This document shows positions 24,601-36,777 of a stretch of 64,000 nt of DNA, piece after piece. Position numbers and translations under genes: made by a program. The stretch is from Acridotheres tristis (Eukaryota; Chordata; Aves; Passeriformes; Sturnidae), in assembly GCA_037013685.1 (NCBI GenBank), contig CM072891.1, forward strand, positions 14,732,501 to 14,796,500, read 5' to 3'. The notes under the pieces are model-generated. The model was not told where the DNA came from. It worked only from the letters and a program-made list of their open reading frames with translations, and made no database searches. Position 1 is the stretch's first letter; the number at the start of each line of letters is the position of its first letter.

Positions 24601-27600
24601 ACAAGGCAAAAGTAGTCCCATTAGACAAGATGCTGAACTGTACATAGTGAAGTCATGGGATAGAAGATGGAGACAAGGAAGGACTCGCTGACTAGATGCT
24701 GCATTTTAGTTCTATCAGTCAAGTGATAAATTATAATTTCTTCTTGTCAGTTCAGGCTAGGAACTAGGAATGACTCATTCAAGATAGCTGGCTAGAAGAG
24801 GGACTGGAGGCATTTTTCCATGTAGCTCAGAGACAGGAGTGGGCTTGGCAGGTGAATTTCCCACACATAGTAACAAATAACCCCACGTCACAAAGATGGG
24901 CAGAATGCTGAACAATAACTAGGAAGCAGAAAATAAAGAAAAAGGAAGAGTAGAGGAAAAGCATACAAAAATAAATTGAAGGTCAGATGGCATATCTGTG
25001 AGTTGCAGAGTAACACTTCCAGCAAGCTCAGGCCCTCTTCCATAGTACAGTGAAGTCCCACAAGTTCATTCTGAGATATTTCTTAATAGCTTTGCTCCAA
25101 CAAGTGAGCAAAGCACTAACATAAAACCACAACCTACTTTTCTAGCAGTATGCATGCATTTTATTTTATTTTAGGGATGCTAACAATTCTTCCACACAAC
25201 TGTTTTCCCAAGGGAATCACAGCCTGTGACTGGACATACAGATTTTCTTTCCATTAGTAGCCAGTACTCCCCGTGGTGAAAATTAAATCAAAGAAAACAA
25301 ATCAGCTTTATCAGTCAGCTTTTCAGAAAGCAATTTTGGAGAGAGCATTCCTATCAGGATCACATGTATGTTTGTGGAACAAGAATAATTTCCAGCAAAA
25401 ATACTGCTATGCAATACATTTATCTCGGTTTTTTTCCTCAATTTCTGCAGTAGAAATCATCAAAGATGCTTTGAGCAGTGCCAGATATCCTGCTGGTTAC
25501 TCATAAAAAACACAGCGTAGTGCTATTATGGCATTTTAGCCAATAGTCTCTCTCGAATTATTTTTGGTCCTTTTCTGCACACTCAAAAGAATTTAATATG
25601 TGATGGAGGTTGTGACAATATGTGTAGTATCTAAAACTGTTCATACTAATCAGCAATTTAAATTTACTTTGGGTCTTAGAATATTTCCTACTGCAAGGTT
25701 TTTTTCACAAAAGGGAAAACATAAATTTTGGATATGTAAGAAAGAGTAATTAATAAAGGAAAATTAATTATTTTACTATTTATACTTATAATTGCTTATA
25801 ACTCATGAAACCTCTTTTTTTAAAGAAAGGCAGTTAGAAAGAGTGAAGGACATAGAGAAGCTGAAGAATGAAAGGAATAGAGAGAGTATGTTCATTTGTT
25901 TATCTTAGAGAAAAAACAAAAGTTGATTAATTATATAACATCTTCATTAACAAAAAAAAATTAGATATTGAAGAAGGTCTACAGCATTGTGAAGACATAT
26001 GTAGCAAGAAATTATGTCTATAATTTTAAGAATTAGAGATATGGCCTGCATCTTTAGCTGTAAGGGTAATTAACCATTGCAAAATATTACTTTGGAAAAT
26101 TGCCCATTCTTTATCTCTTCAATGAAGGCACAAATTATGGTCCTGCAATCAAGAGTGACTGGATGGAATTCTCTGGTCCGTTAGACAGAAGGTAAAATTC
26201 AGATGATAAAACAGTATTTTACTGGCCTTAAAAATCAATAAAAGGGTTGTAATTTTAAACTCTAAGTATCATAAAGAAAACTAATCATGCAAATCTGATT
26301 TGTCTGTGTTATAAGGAATCGTCATAGGGAGAAAGTGTCAGAATAGCAGTGCAAAAGGAACATTCTCTTCTGCTGCTTCTTCTGCCTGTCTCCATATGGT
26401 GACAACTTTGGGACTTGTCATCATATCTTTTTCTTCATTACATATAACAGTTCTAGATTGCTCCTGGAAATAGTTGTTTGCAGCCAAACCTAATGTACTG
26501 GAATTAAGTGCAGTGTTTTCAGTCACTAGACCCACAGTTTGTGGGCAGTCCTTATTAGTTCACAGCTTTACTCTGGCAACATTACGGGGGAAGCAGTTAT
26601 CGAAAGGGTAAAGTGCTGAGTACTTCACTTCATGTGTGAAACAGTAATATTTGCTTCTAATAACATTCCTCCAGGCTGCATCTTCCCACAAAACACATGG
26701 AATTGTGGTGCATTTTCATGCCAGCTGATCTGTTAGATAACTCTATTTGCAATACAAAAGAACTCTCTCTTTTAAATGGATATGCTCGGTCTCTTCACCC
26801 TTCTTTTTGCATGGCTACTTTAGAAACAGTACAAGAAGTTACACATGGTAACACAAATTTGGGGTGGGAGGTGCTGCATATGGGTGCAAAAGATTGCTTC
26901 TGCTTAAGCCCCACAGAAATCTATCTGTGATGCTCATAAATAGTTATAGGAGGAGAAAAAAAGGCATACCTAATTTCATTCCTCGGGAGAGGGGGAGAGA
27001 GATTACTTATACAGATAATCAAATAGAGAAAGATCAGCCAATATTAACATCCTGAATAATAATACAGAGATTGACCAAAGAGATTTAAACACTAAAACAC
27101 ACCCTGGAAAAGAAAATCCATTTTTCTGATAGCAGTTATTGAAGATGAGCTATGGCAAAACATAGTTTACAGAATGAATGAGCAACTGCAGCACAGGAAT
27201 AAAAAACAGCTTAGGATACACTCTGGAGTGGTCAGGTGTCCTTTTGGGGCAGATTTTGTTACCCATCAGTTCAATGGGTATCTCTAATACTGCTCTTCAT
27301 CATGAGAGTCAAGTTTGGTTTCCAGCCTATGTGCCCTGATAAGCAATTACTTATTCTTCTGTGATTTCTTTTGTAAATTGTTTTGCTCTGTTCTAGGCAT
27401 TAAATACTTTTGTTAGGATCACATCTCTCATATCCTGTCATGCGGATTCTTCACAGCAATCTACATCTAAGGTCTTTTATTCCCATAAAGTAAATTCTTG
27501 TTTAGACTTATATTTGCCACACCAAAGTCAGTTGGATTAGGTAGTTTCAGTGCTCTTTTTCCATGTTTCATTATTTTATTTTTTTGGTCTCTGATAATTG

Positions 27601-30600
27601 CACTAAATTAGTAGCATAGACAAATGTGTCAACCACATATCATTCTTAAAAAAATATAAACCAGAGAAATGTTAGACATGAAATAACTTGAATCTCCTTT
27701 TGACAGTTGCACCCATTTCTTAAACATTAATCCACTTTAAAAGCAAGACAAATGGCTGCTTTTGAATTTGAGAAGTACATTCTTTGCTCTCGTCCCCAGC
27801 TACATGCCACAGAGAGAGTCAACCAACAAATTTAAATAACGAGGATTTTGCACTGCCTGCAAAAAATTATTCAAGCAAGTTGTGGCAGTAAAAATGCTTT
27901 ATCTTTAGTCAGGGCAATGGGGCCACTAAACAGCCACAAAAGGCTAAATGTACTTTGAGTTTAACAGCTGATTTCCAGTTACCAAGCCTGTAAGAACCTT
28001 GCCAATTTTATATTTGATTTTTATTCATTATGAATATCAAAAAAATCTCTAAAAATCCTAACTTTTAATAAGCCAAAACTCACCTCATCTGTAGATTATT
28101 TGATATAATGCACTAGAATAATATGAATCATCCAGTTACAAAACTGGGTTTTTAGTTGCACAACTTCCCCTGGCTAATCACATGTGATTGGTTTGTTGGG
28201 ATTAAACATTCTGCCTGCATTTATCAGTGCGTTTAGTCAATCCCCACAAACAAATGTCATTACAAAGATCCTTTAGGGAATGCTTTTGGGTAAGTGATTG
28301 ATGTTTTCTTTGGGGAAAGGAGTAATCTCGTGTTTCTTTGCTTTGTATACCCAGGACAATGTTCATAAACACCTTAGGACTGAAGAGTAGTGGGGGTAGG
28401 TCCATCACCACGATGTTCCTTTGTCTTGAGACAGACCCAGTGAGGCAGGATAAGTTTTACAGTGTTTTTCTGCTGCCTACATCTCTTCCCGCCAACTCAT
28501 TATCTTTGGTCTTGGCTCTAATTTTACAGTGTCATTTTCAGCTAGTGGCAGTTACGATTTCTTTTCAGCCTTCTAGAGTTTTATTGCCAAATTAATATAG
28601 CCTTTACGATATCTTAGTATATTTTGGAATTTTACCACAAGTATTTAAAGTGATCTCAGGTTATTTTTCTATAAAATGTAATCATTTATGCAAACTTTGT
28701 ATCTCTATATATAAAGCTATGTGTATAAAAATAGCTGAATATCTGATTAACAGAACTTTTGGGACAATGTTATTTCATTAGTTTCCGTGTGATCTTTTGT
28801 TGTTCTGCTGGTTGTCTGTCTGGTTACACACACAAGTACAGGGATAGCCCTACCTTGTCAGGAGTTTAATTATTTTCTCATCTATACTTGGTTTGAAGCT
28901 TTGAAGCTTACTGAGGCAAAGTATGTGGGCAGCACAGCTGTCACCCTTGTTGCTGTAGCTCCAAATACAGTAGTCCTGATTCCCATTGTACTGCAATTAA
29001 TCTTCTGCTTTGCACTAATGGGTGAACAAGCGTATTTACTGCAGCATAAAATTCTAATTATTTCCTGAACAGATGCATAAAGGGAATTTAAATTAATGGC
29101 AAGTGACAAATGTGATAAATGTAGATAACATCTTTAAATACTAATATTCTGCATTGCAGACATTTTTTCAATACTCAGTTTCTAAACCTCCATAGGGTGT
29201 CTTCCCCCTTGTAACGAAGCTCTCTCCTGGCCAGATGTTTCAGGCACCATCCAACTCTCTCTGGAAACACCCCTGCCCAGCAGGCATGGCTGACTTGCAC
29301 TGGATTCACCATGGTTGCAGTCCCTAATTCTCTAGCAAGGTGTTCAGAGGCCTCCTTTCATCCTAACTCCTTTGCTTTAAAATCATGCAGTATTCCTGGT
29401 CACAAGCTTATGAGTGAGGTCTTCATCCTCCTCTCATTGAACTGCCTTTAATGTGTTATATAGAGACAAAACAGATTCGAGTTTATTTAGAAAATTCTCT
29501 ACAAAATAAGCTTGCTAGATGACCATATGTAGTTGCCATGCTAGCCATGAGAACTTTAACAATGTAGGCCCTGATATTTGCCATGTCTCCAGGGAACACT
29601 AATCAAATTTTCATCTGCAAGGCTTCCAGGAGCCATCACCACATGACATACAATTCTTCCTCTTTCACAGACCACAGACATATTCTAGGATCTGCTTCTC
29701 CAGATCCATCAGGGCCTGACTTGACTTGGTGAAGGACTTTATTTTTACGTCATTTAGGTTCTCAATTTTTTTCTGAGAAAACAAATGTATTGATTTGCTA
29801 CTTTATTTTGGCAATAGCAGCAGCCCAAAGCCTGTTAGTGAAGGAATCTTGCAAACTATATCTGTTGATAAAACAAGAGTAGGACATGGTCTGTGCAGCT
29901 TTACTAATGCTTTCATACAAATATTTGTGTGGGGAGGGGGAACGGTAAGAACTAACAGCTGAAAATTTTTCATCTTTTCACTGTTCAGATTTTTGTCTGC
30001 AGTTTTTCCCATCTTCTTTCATTTAGTCTAAAACAGCTTTTGAGACATCCATGACTCCAGAATTTCATGTAGATTTCCTTTTTTGTCAGTATCCACTTTA
30101 TTAGCTCCCCTTGTCCGAAAATAGCATTTCTGTGCCATTTTTGTCACTTTTCAGTTCTATCTTTTGTCTGGCCGTGTCACTGCTCTACCTTGCTCACTGC
30201 TGTTATCAGCTCCTTACACCTCCTTTCTCAAGTGTACATTAGATTTAGATATCACTATAATGATACAGCAGGGACTCCAAAAGTGCTGCAAATTACATCT
30301 GAAAGCGTATGTTAAAATGAGCTCTCTCTTTCCCTGCATACCAGGAGAGATATTAGGGGAAACTAGGATAACCGAAAGTTTACCACACCCTGGAAATCAA
30401 TGGCACAAGTAGTAGAATATAAGTAGCAGAATAAAAAATATTGCAGACAAATGCAAAGAAAAGTATACCATTAGACTTAACAAGATAAAAACCTATACTT
30501 TAATCAGAATATATTTGTCATAAGACATTGTAAGAAGCATTCAGGCTGCTACCTTTTAGCAGTTGACTTCTGCCCTGAGGTACGAAGGTTTACATTCTAG

Positions 30601-30639
30601 TAAATTTTTATCATGTCTGGGTTCTCATTATCCATGTAA
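21665..30639. other. Long noncoding stretch with AT-rich motif blocks
   Basis: About 9 kb without a recognisable gene or repeat. A moderately GC-rich patch lies at 21,870-22,110 with an 86-codon minus frame of no recognised family. An ATTA-rich block lies at about 22,620-22,880. Another block with conserved-element-like texture lies at about 27,830-27,990. A mild GC-rich patch is at 29,200-29,330. Confidence 0.5.
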
Positions 30640-30830
30640 ATGTATAATTCTTTATTAATTCCATTTAAGCTCTTAACCTCAATTATATCCCGTGGCAGCA
30701 AGTTCCACAGGTTAATGACGTATCATGTTTAAAAAATTCCTCCATTCATCAGCTATATATTTATCTTTTAGCATCCTTTCTTTATGACCCTATTACAATT
30801 TATGTAATTCCCTTGAAATTGTCTTTCTTG
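30640..30830 (-). mobile_element. Ancient L3/CR1-like LINE remnant
   Basis: The core at about 30,688-30,755 contains CCCGTGGCAGCAAGTTCCAC, then AGGTTAAT, and after a short gap AAAAAATTCCTCC. This order matches the antisense 3' region of old amniote L3/CR1 elements and parallels the antisense pattern in the younger copy at 56.3 kb. Flanking bases continue weakly to about 30,830, where a TCTTTTAGCATCC segment fits the same alignment. It is AT-shifted and heavily diverged, with no frame left. The call rests on memory of the family and needs an alignment. Confidence 0.5.
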
Positions 30831-33800
30831 TACTCCAGCTCCGGGTTTTGGTTTCTTTTTGTTTCCCTTTTCTCAAGTGCAGAAGAGTCTGACAGTTTAC
30901 CTTTTTTATTATTTTAAACAAGGTACATCTGAAATAATTAAAATGTGAGACTGATGTCAAAAACTTTTTTGACCTCAGAATCATCTGACAGAACACCTCC
31001 CAATATTTTATTTGATAAATAGAACTAGGAAGGTTATAATGAGTAAAATGCAATTTCTGAAGCAGACACTTTGTTTCGAAAAAATAGCTCTTCCCTCAAA
31101 CTATTGTGCTTGTTAGCAAACTTGATATTGTGTTTATTAAGTTTTTCAAGCTGAAACTGCAAAACATGAATAAAATAAAAACTGAACCATCTTGTTTCTC
31201 AAAAGCCTAACCAAACCAAAAGACCATGGGTGCTGTTAGCAAAGAACTGGACCTCTACATACAGTTAGTTCTACTATGCAAATGTATTTCTCAGGTGATA
31301 TTTTTCAAATACAGAAACACAGTATTAGCAAAGATAAAATCTGTGGAGATAAACCTTATGGAAATAGTGTCTTTTGTAGCTTTTTAAGTATTACATATAA
31401 CTATATATGTATATATAACCTGCTGTCTTTTGCATTCACTGATATACTCAGTTTATTGGAAATGTATATATGAGAAATCAATGTTGCCAAATCATTATTA
31501 CATTTCTAGAACTATGTTTCCTAATTCTCATTTTCAGAAAGGCTTATCAAAGGAAACACTATGACATATTTAATGATTGAACTTAATTTTGCCTGATAAA
31601 CGCGTTCAAGTTTTTTTCTTCTCAGTTTTCTCATATTAATTCCTGTATGTTATTGTTGTTGAAAGATTGTGATAGCTCATCAGGAGATTGGCTACCAAAG
31701 CATTGTCTACAACACAATCAGTCCTTGTGCTTTTTGAGGCCATATGTAGTTCCAGTGGATACACTAGGGGAGTTTTTATTATGTATGAGACACACAGATC
31801 TAAAACGGCTGCACAAAAAATGTAAAGCTCTGCTTTAGTTGCCCATAGCAGATAAAGGAAATTCCATTTTGTTTGAATGAGCTCCTTCCTAGCACAGAAC
31901 TCTGTAAAAGGGTGTGTAGAATTTCACTTTACCAAGGAAAACAACCAGATTTGCGAAACAATTTGAAGTTCTCAGGATGACACATCCCCCAGTCAAGTCA
32001 ACCCCAGTGTCTTTAGGGTACTCTAAATTTGGAGATGTAAAGAGAGACAAGCAAGGACAGGTAGCTCTTGTGACCCTCATAAAGGAATAGTTCTTGACTT
32101 TTGAACTGGTCTCATTGATCTGAAGCTGTGGGAAGAATCAGTTTGGAAGCTCACTGGCCCACATCTTCTGTGACTGACACTTCAAAGAAGAGCTTAAGTT
32201 CAGTTCTTCACCCTTGTCGGTTCTACATTTACAAGAGTATAGAAAAATAAATCCTTAAAAATGAGGATTTAAAATGAAACTCAAGTTTCATGAATCAATT
32301 TTTCTGGCACAAGTTCAAGGGACTGAGTTTTATGAAAACTCCAAGAAGAATGGAAATGGAGGTGAAGGTTCATTTCTAATGCATCCTTCTGTGTAGCTTG
32401 CCCAGTCTCTGCAGTCTCTACTACATAAAAATCCCAAACAATTCTTAGGGTTTTCTGAGATGTGATGACCTTCTTCCTTTTATCTCTGTTCTGTATAACT
32501 ACAAGTGAATTCCAGAATGTCATCAGCCCCATAGCTCGTAATTATTTCAGCACAAATCCTCAAAGACTAAGTATCATGCCTGTTGCTACAGTGCTTAACT
32601 AAATCACACTTGGTAAAATAACAGAAATTTTAATGCATCTCATTTGATAAAATTCACAGCAAACTTATTAGAAGTCTGACATATGTATAAAGTAAAAATA
32701 TTTCTTAAAAGTAGAGTAATATCAGTAATTTTGTGTTGGATTTGTGTAAATGTGGGCAGTTATCTGTCCTCCCTATAGTCAGGCTCAGAGACTATGACAG
32801 GCCTGGGAACAGAACCAAATCTTCCCATGTCTGATCCCTGTGACAATATCGCCTTTTCTTGCATGCTCTGTAGTGTTCTCAGGCTTTTGGTGTTCAAGAA
32901 ACAGTGGGTGAGACCTTTCAGACTGCAATTATAAGTAGAATAGAGTGCTAGAAGTACGTGATACAGTTATTTTCTCTTTTGGTAATCTATCTTCTGTTAC
33001 TAATTGTAAGAAAAGGGGAAAAATCAATTTGAAAGACATTTTTCATTATAGAGTTTGTTTTCTTTTTACTTCTCTTAACATTAGACTAAAATGAAAGGTC
33101 ACTTCAATATTAAAAAAAGAGAGAGAACTTGTTCCAAAAAATATTAGAATGAAACAATTTCCCTTATGAAGAAAGTTTTTTCCCTTTTCCTTAAGAAAAT
33201 GCCAATCAAATTGGTATATTTGTGTTAAAAGTTGGGGAGTTTTAACAAAGAAAGTACTTTCTAGAAGAAAAAAAACTGTTTCACCAGGTCTAATGAAGGT
33301 TTTGTGTTTGAGACATGGATAGAAAACTCAATAATTCATAAGGTAAAATAAGACCCAGTTAATTGTAGCTTAGTGGCTGTGCCCTTCAAATTTAACAGAA
33401 GGAAACTTGTTCAGTCACAAAATCCTATGATTAAAACCTACTCTAGCAAGTATGTACATAGATAAGGAATAGCTGCTTTGGACAGGATTGTTTTTGACCA
33501 TAAATCTACTTTCAGATTACTCTCCAGGGCAGCTACCAGTTACAGCACTCTTATCAGTTCAGCTGAGCAAAAAGGTTGCTGTAGACTGGGGGTGTCAGAA
33601 CAATCTAATTTCAGATGGTGATTTCTGTACAATTCTCAGATTGTGCTACATGACACTCTGCAGCGTGATATAAAGGAACAAATGTAAAGTATTCATAACC
33701 TGCTATAACTGAGTGAAAGTGACAGCAAGTTATGACCAGGCACACACAAAGTCTTTCTTTAGAGTAAGCAGAGATTTGCCATGGCCCACTAGGGACCCAT

Positions 33801-34990
33801 GTGCATGGAGGGACAGCTGTTTGTTATGGCACAGCTCATAGTACAGGGACCTTGCTCATCCACAGCTAAAAGTCTTGGTCCTGGCTGGAGAATGCAGAGT
33901 TGGGGTTTTTTTTTTTCCTTGCCTAAATAAAAAGAATCCTTTTTTTGGGAGAAGAGGAGGGGTAGCATTAGTGCCAGTGTGGATTTTTGGACTCATTTGT
34001 GCCACGGTATGGCTTTGGGAGAACAGAAGGATGGGTATTTTAAAAGGTCCATTGGTTTAGCTATAGACAAAGACCACAGTGCTCTACTCAAGTAGCTCAT
34101 GGGTGACTTTATAGGCCTCAGGGTAGTCAGTAGAGGGAAAAAAAAACTATTTAGGGATATTTTTGCTGATAGCCTTGCTTCAGGCAATTTCAGAACTTCT
34201 CATGAAATCTTACTATGAAAAACACTCTAGGGAAACATAAGATCTGCAGCCAGTGAAAAAGTGGCAGAAGAAACACAGTAGATCAAACTTTCTGTCAGGC
34301 TGGCCAGCTGACCATCAGTTCTCATGGCTCTCAGTGACTGCCTTTTTCTAACAAATACGAATATGTACTAGAGCAGGAATTCAGAACCAAATACTCACTG
34401 AAAAAATAAAAGAGTTTGTAAGACCCCTAGTATCTTGTGAAACAACTCTTCTTTCTCAGAGACAGATGATGTCCAATATGAGCTCCTCTATTCATCTGCC
34501 CTATGATGACAGCTAAGAGAAGTCATTCATGCAAAAAGATGATAGCACTTGACAAGCAAAATCTGTAGTTTATTAATAATTAAAAATTATTCCCATGTTC
34601 TCTTACTGATTGAATATTTAATCATTTGTTCAGTCAATACCAATGTCTCATTTATTATTCATTAAAGATAAATACTTTGTAGTGCTTCTGGATTGAAATG
34701 TGTTACACCAAGATTATTAAGAGCATCAAGAGTTGATTTATTATTTAGAAATCGATTAAACTTTTGTACAGAATTTAATGACTTAAACAACCTTTCCGAT
34801 TTTTAAAGTTAATAATAAGTTTTATTTAAAGATTGGTTATGTGAACACAACCAGTGATGGTGAAACAAGAAACTCTAGATATGAGTTTAACAATTAAACT
34901 GAGATGCTTTTGGAAAGAAACACATCACTAATATCAGACCTCCCTCACACACCCAGAATGACTTCCTTCTATTTTTAATGTAAAAGTACA
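30831..34990. other. Unique AT-rich noncoding sequence
   Basis: No gene or repeat family is recognised. There is an alternating TA-rich stretch near 31,400-31,420. A run of about 13 T occurs at about 33,905-33,917. A very AT-rich block with several TTAATAAT and ATTA motifs occupies about 34,560-34,840. Confidence 0.5.
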
Positions 34991-35024
34991 ACAGTACATG
35001 CTGTGCCATAAGTTTTCCATCACT

Positions 35025-35274
35025 TAGTCTTGTCTTCTGAGGAATCATCAGAACTCCACTCCATCCCCTCACTTTTACTCCCTTCACATTCTGTTGCTTG
35101 ACCTTTTTGACGGGACTTATGTATGATTTCTGGAAGTTTTGCTGTAGCTCTTCTTCTTCATCTGTATCCTGAATAAAGCCAAAGATCAGGAAAGGAGAGT
35201 TTCATCTCTTCACATCCTCTCAGTGGTAACTCACCTCCTGAGGAGTATAAGGAGCCAAGACACTTCTTTCTTCT
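35025..35274 (-). CDS. Candidate pair of short coding exons, unrecognised
   Basis: On the minus strand a 40-nt segment (35,274-35,235) is bounded by a CTTGCAG acceptor and a near-consensus donor (GAG followed by GTGAGTT). A 66-nt intron-like gap (35,234-35,169) has a fine pyrimidine tract ending in ATTCAG. The next segment starts at 35,168. Spliced, one frame reads EERSVLAPYTPQE and continues DTDEEEELQQNFQKSYISP. A different frame of the second segment ends in an acidic tail (EWSSDDSSEDKTK) at a stop near 35,025. I recognise no protein. An AATAAA string on the same strand near 34,820 could be a poly(A) signal. Against it: the intron would be unusually short, no upstream coding exon joins in phase, and chance is possible. 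Confidence 0.22.
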
Positions 35275-36646
35275 CTGCAAGTGGACAGTCAGCCTAGCAG
35301 CAAAAGGTCTGTCTCTCTCTCTAAAAAGGTTCTGACTTGACTCATAGTGACTAACTGCTTAGTGAAACCAGTCTCCAAAACGAAAAGTCTTTGATTTTTA
35401 TAACTCCTTAATTGCTGGGGCAAAGCTGGAGAGTGCAACCTAGGTGGAGAAACTGAATTTACTTGAGGAGACAAAGAAGAGAATAAGTCATAGCTGTGTG
35501 GATCAAATAACAGCTAGCTATTGTTTATACCTTCAGATTAGAGATCTCTTGCTATAGATGTTGTGCAAAAATTATGGAAAAAAGAAATACATCAGTTTAT
35601 TAGTTTGTCATAAATAAACAAAAAAACCTTTGAGGTAGTAATATAAAAAACTGAAGGTTTTTCTCTACTATTTTCTTTTCAAGCTTTCTGTTCAAGGTTT
35701 GGAGCTCTCTTCCCTGCTTTCAAATAATGCAGGCCTTTCCAACCTCACTAAAAGAATTTTTTCTGGTCATTCTTTTTTCAAACATGGGAAACAGCTTGAA
35801 AGAGTTCAGCTACCCAAAAATATGTATTGTATAGGCTTACATACTCTAAGGGCATGGCAGTGGCTGCCATGAGGTTTCTTTCCTCCTCCAGCAAATCCCA
35901 ATTCTTAAAGTACCTTTGTTTCCCCGTGCTTCTCAGTTAGGCACATGCAGACATTGGTGTTGGATGGCAAAGCAGGCACCAGAGGAAAGAACCTTGGTAG
36001 ATCATACCTTTCCCCTTCAACCCCTCAGGGAAGGTATAAAAGTGGAGACAGTATTTATGAAAATTTAGAGATATTCTCCCTCATTCTGGCTTATCTGTAC
36101 TCAAGAGGAGTAGAATCACTTATGCAGCTCCTAGGTAGGTTTTCTCCTCTCAGAAGCAGATCTTCCTTTTTTTTCTGAGCATACACATTGCTGACATAAT
36201 AGACATGCACATTTTCCAGGTACTTTTCAGAGAAGGACAATTTTTCTCTGCACATTTTCTGTAAATATCAACAGAACAGGCAGAAAGGTTTTAAAACAAT
36301 TGTTGAAAAAGCACCAAAGTTGTTTGTGCACCAAAGCAAGAGTGTCCTGTGTTCCGTGCAGAGACATTTGTAGCTGAGCATCAGAGCTGGCAGGAATGAG
36401 GAAGGCTGCTTCATTATGGAAGGACTTGGTGGAGAAGAGAGGCTTGAGGAAAAGGAAGTAATCTAGACAATTAACAGTGAGTGGCCTGCCATGGGAAGCA
36501 GTGACATCTTCTCATCTGCCATACACGAGACAAGTTAAAATAACTCCTGCTCTGTGTGTGTCCACAAAGGCTCCTGAAAGCATTTACTCATTAAAAGTGA
36601 AGGGTACAGACAGAATGTAAATATCACCACTTTTCTGTAGTTCTAC
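35275..36646. other. Mixed noncoding sequence between candidate exons
   Basis: Open frames at 35,289-35,474 (minus) and 35,945-36,178 (plus) have a somewhat coding-like residue mix but no recognised domain. The plus frame contains a YENL string. TATAAAAG occurs at 36,035-36,042 without other promoter evidence. Confidence 0.35.
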
Positions 36647-36777
36647 CTGGTGTTGGTTTTATTGAACCAAAGCCCTCCTTTTCCTTAGATTCAGATGGCT
36701 GGAAAGGGAGTGTGTGTCCAGGCTGAGAAAGGCTGGTTGGGGTTGCTGTGAGACACTGTGGGACTGAATAGAGCAGG
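36647..36777 (-). CDS. Candidate internal coding exon, unrecognised
   Basis: On the minus strand a 131-nt segment is bounded by an acceptor (TTTCTTCCTGAATTTCAG, ending at 36,778) and a donor (CCAG followed by GTAGAA, at 36,646). One frame is open through all 43 complete codons, with one base left over on each side. The translation is rich in Pro, Ser and Thr and then charged, including LPFQPSESKEKEGFG. No family is recognised. The phase does not match the candidate exon at 35,274, so the two cannot be joined directly. A chance frame between chance splice sites remains the simplest alternative. Confidence 0.2.

Noticed and set aside
28213..28295. Exon-like segment ending at GTAAGT
   Set aside because: The acceptor is weak and the open frame is only about 17 codons, which is easily produced by chance.
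36035..36042. TATAAAAG as a core promoter
   Set aside because: An 8-base match is expected about twice by chance in this window, and no initiator, CpG island or downstream gene supports it.
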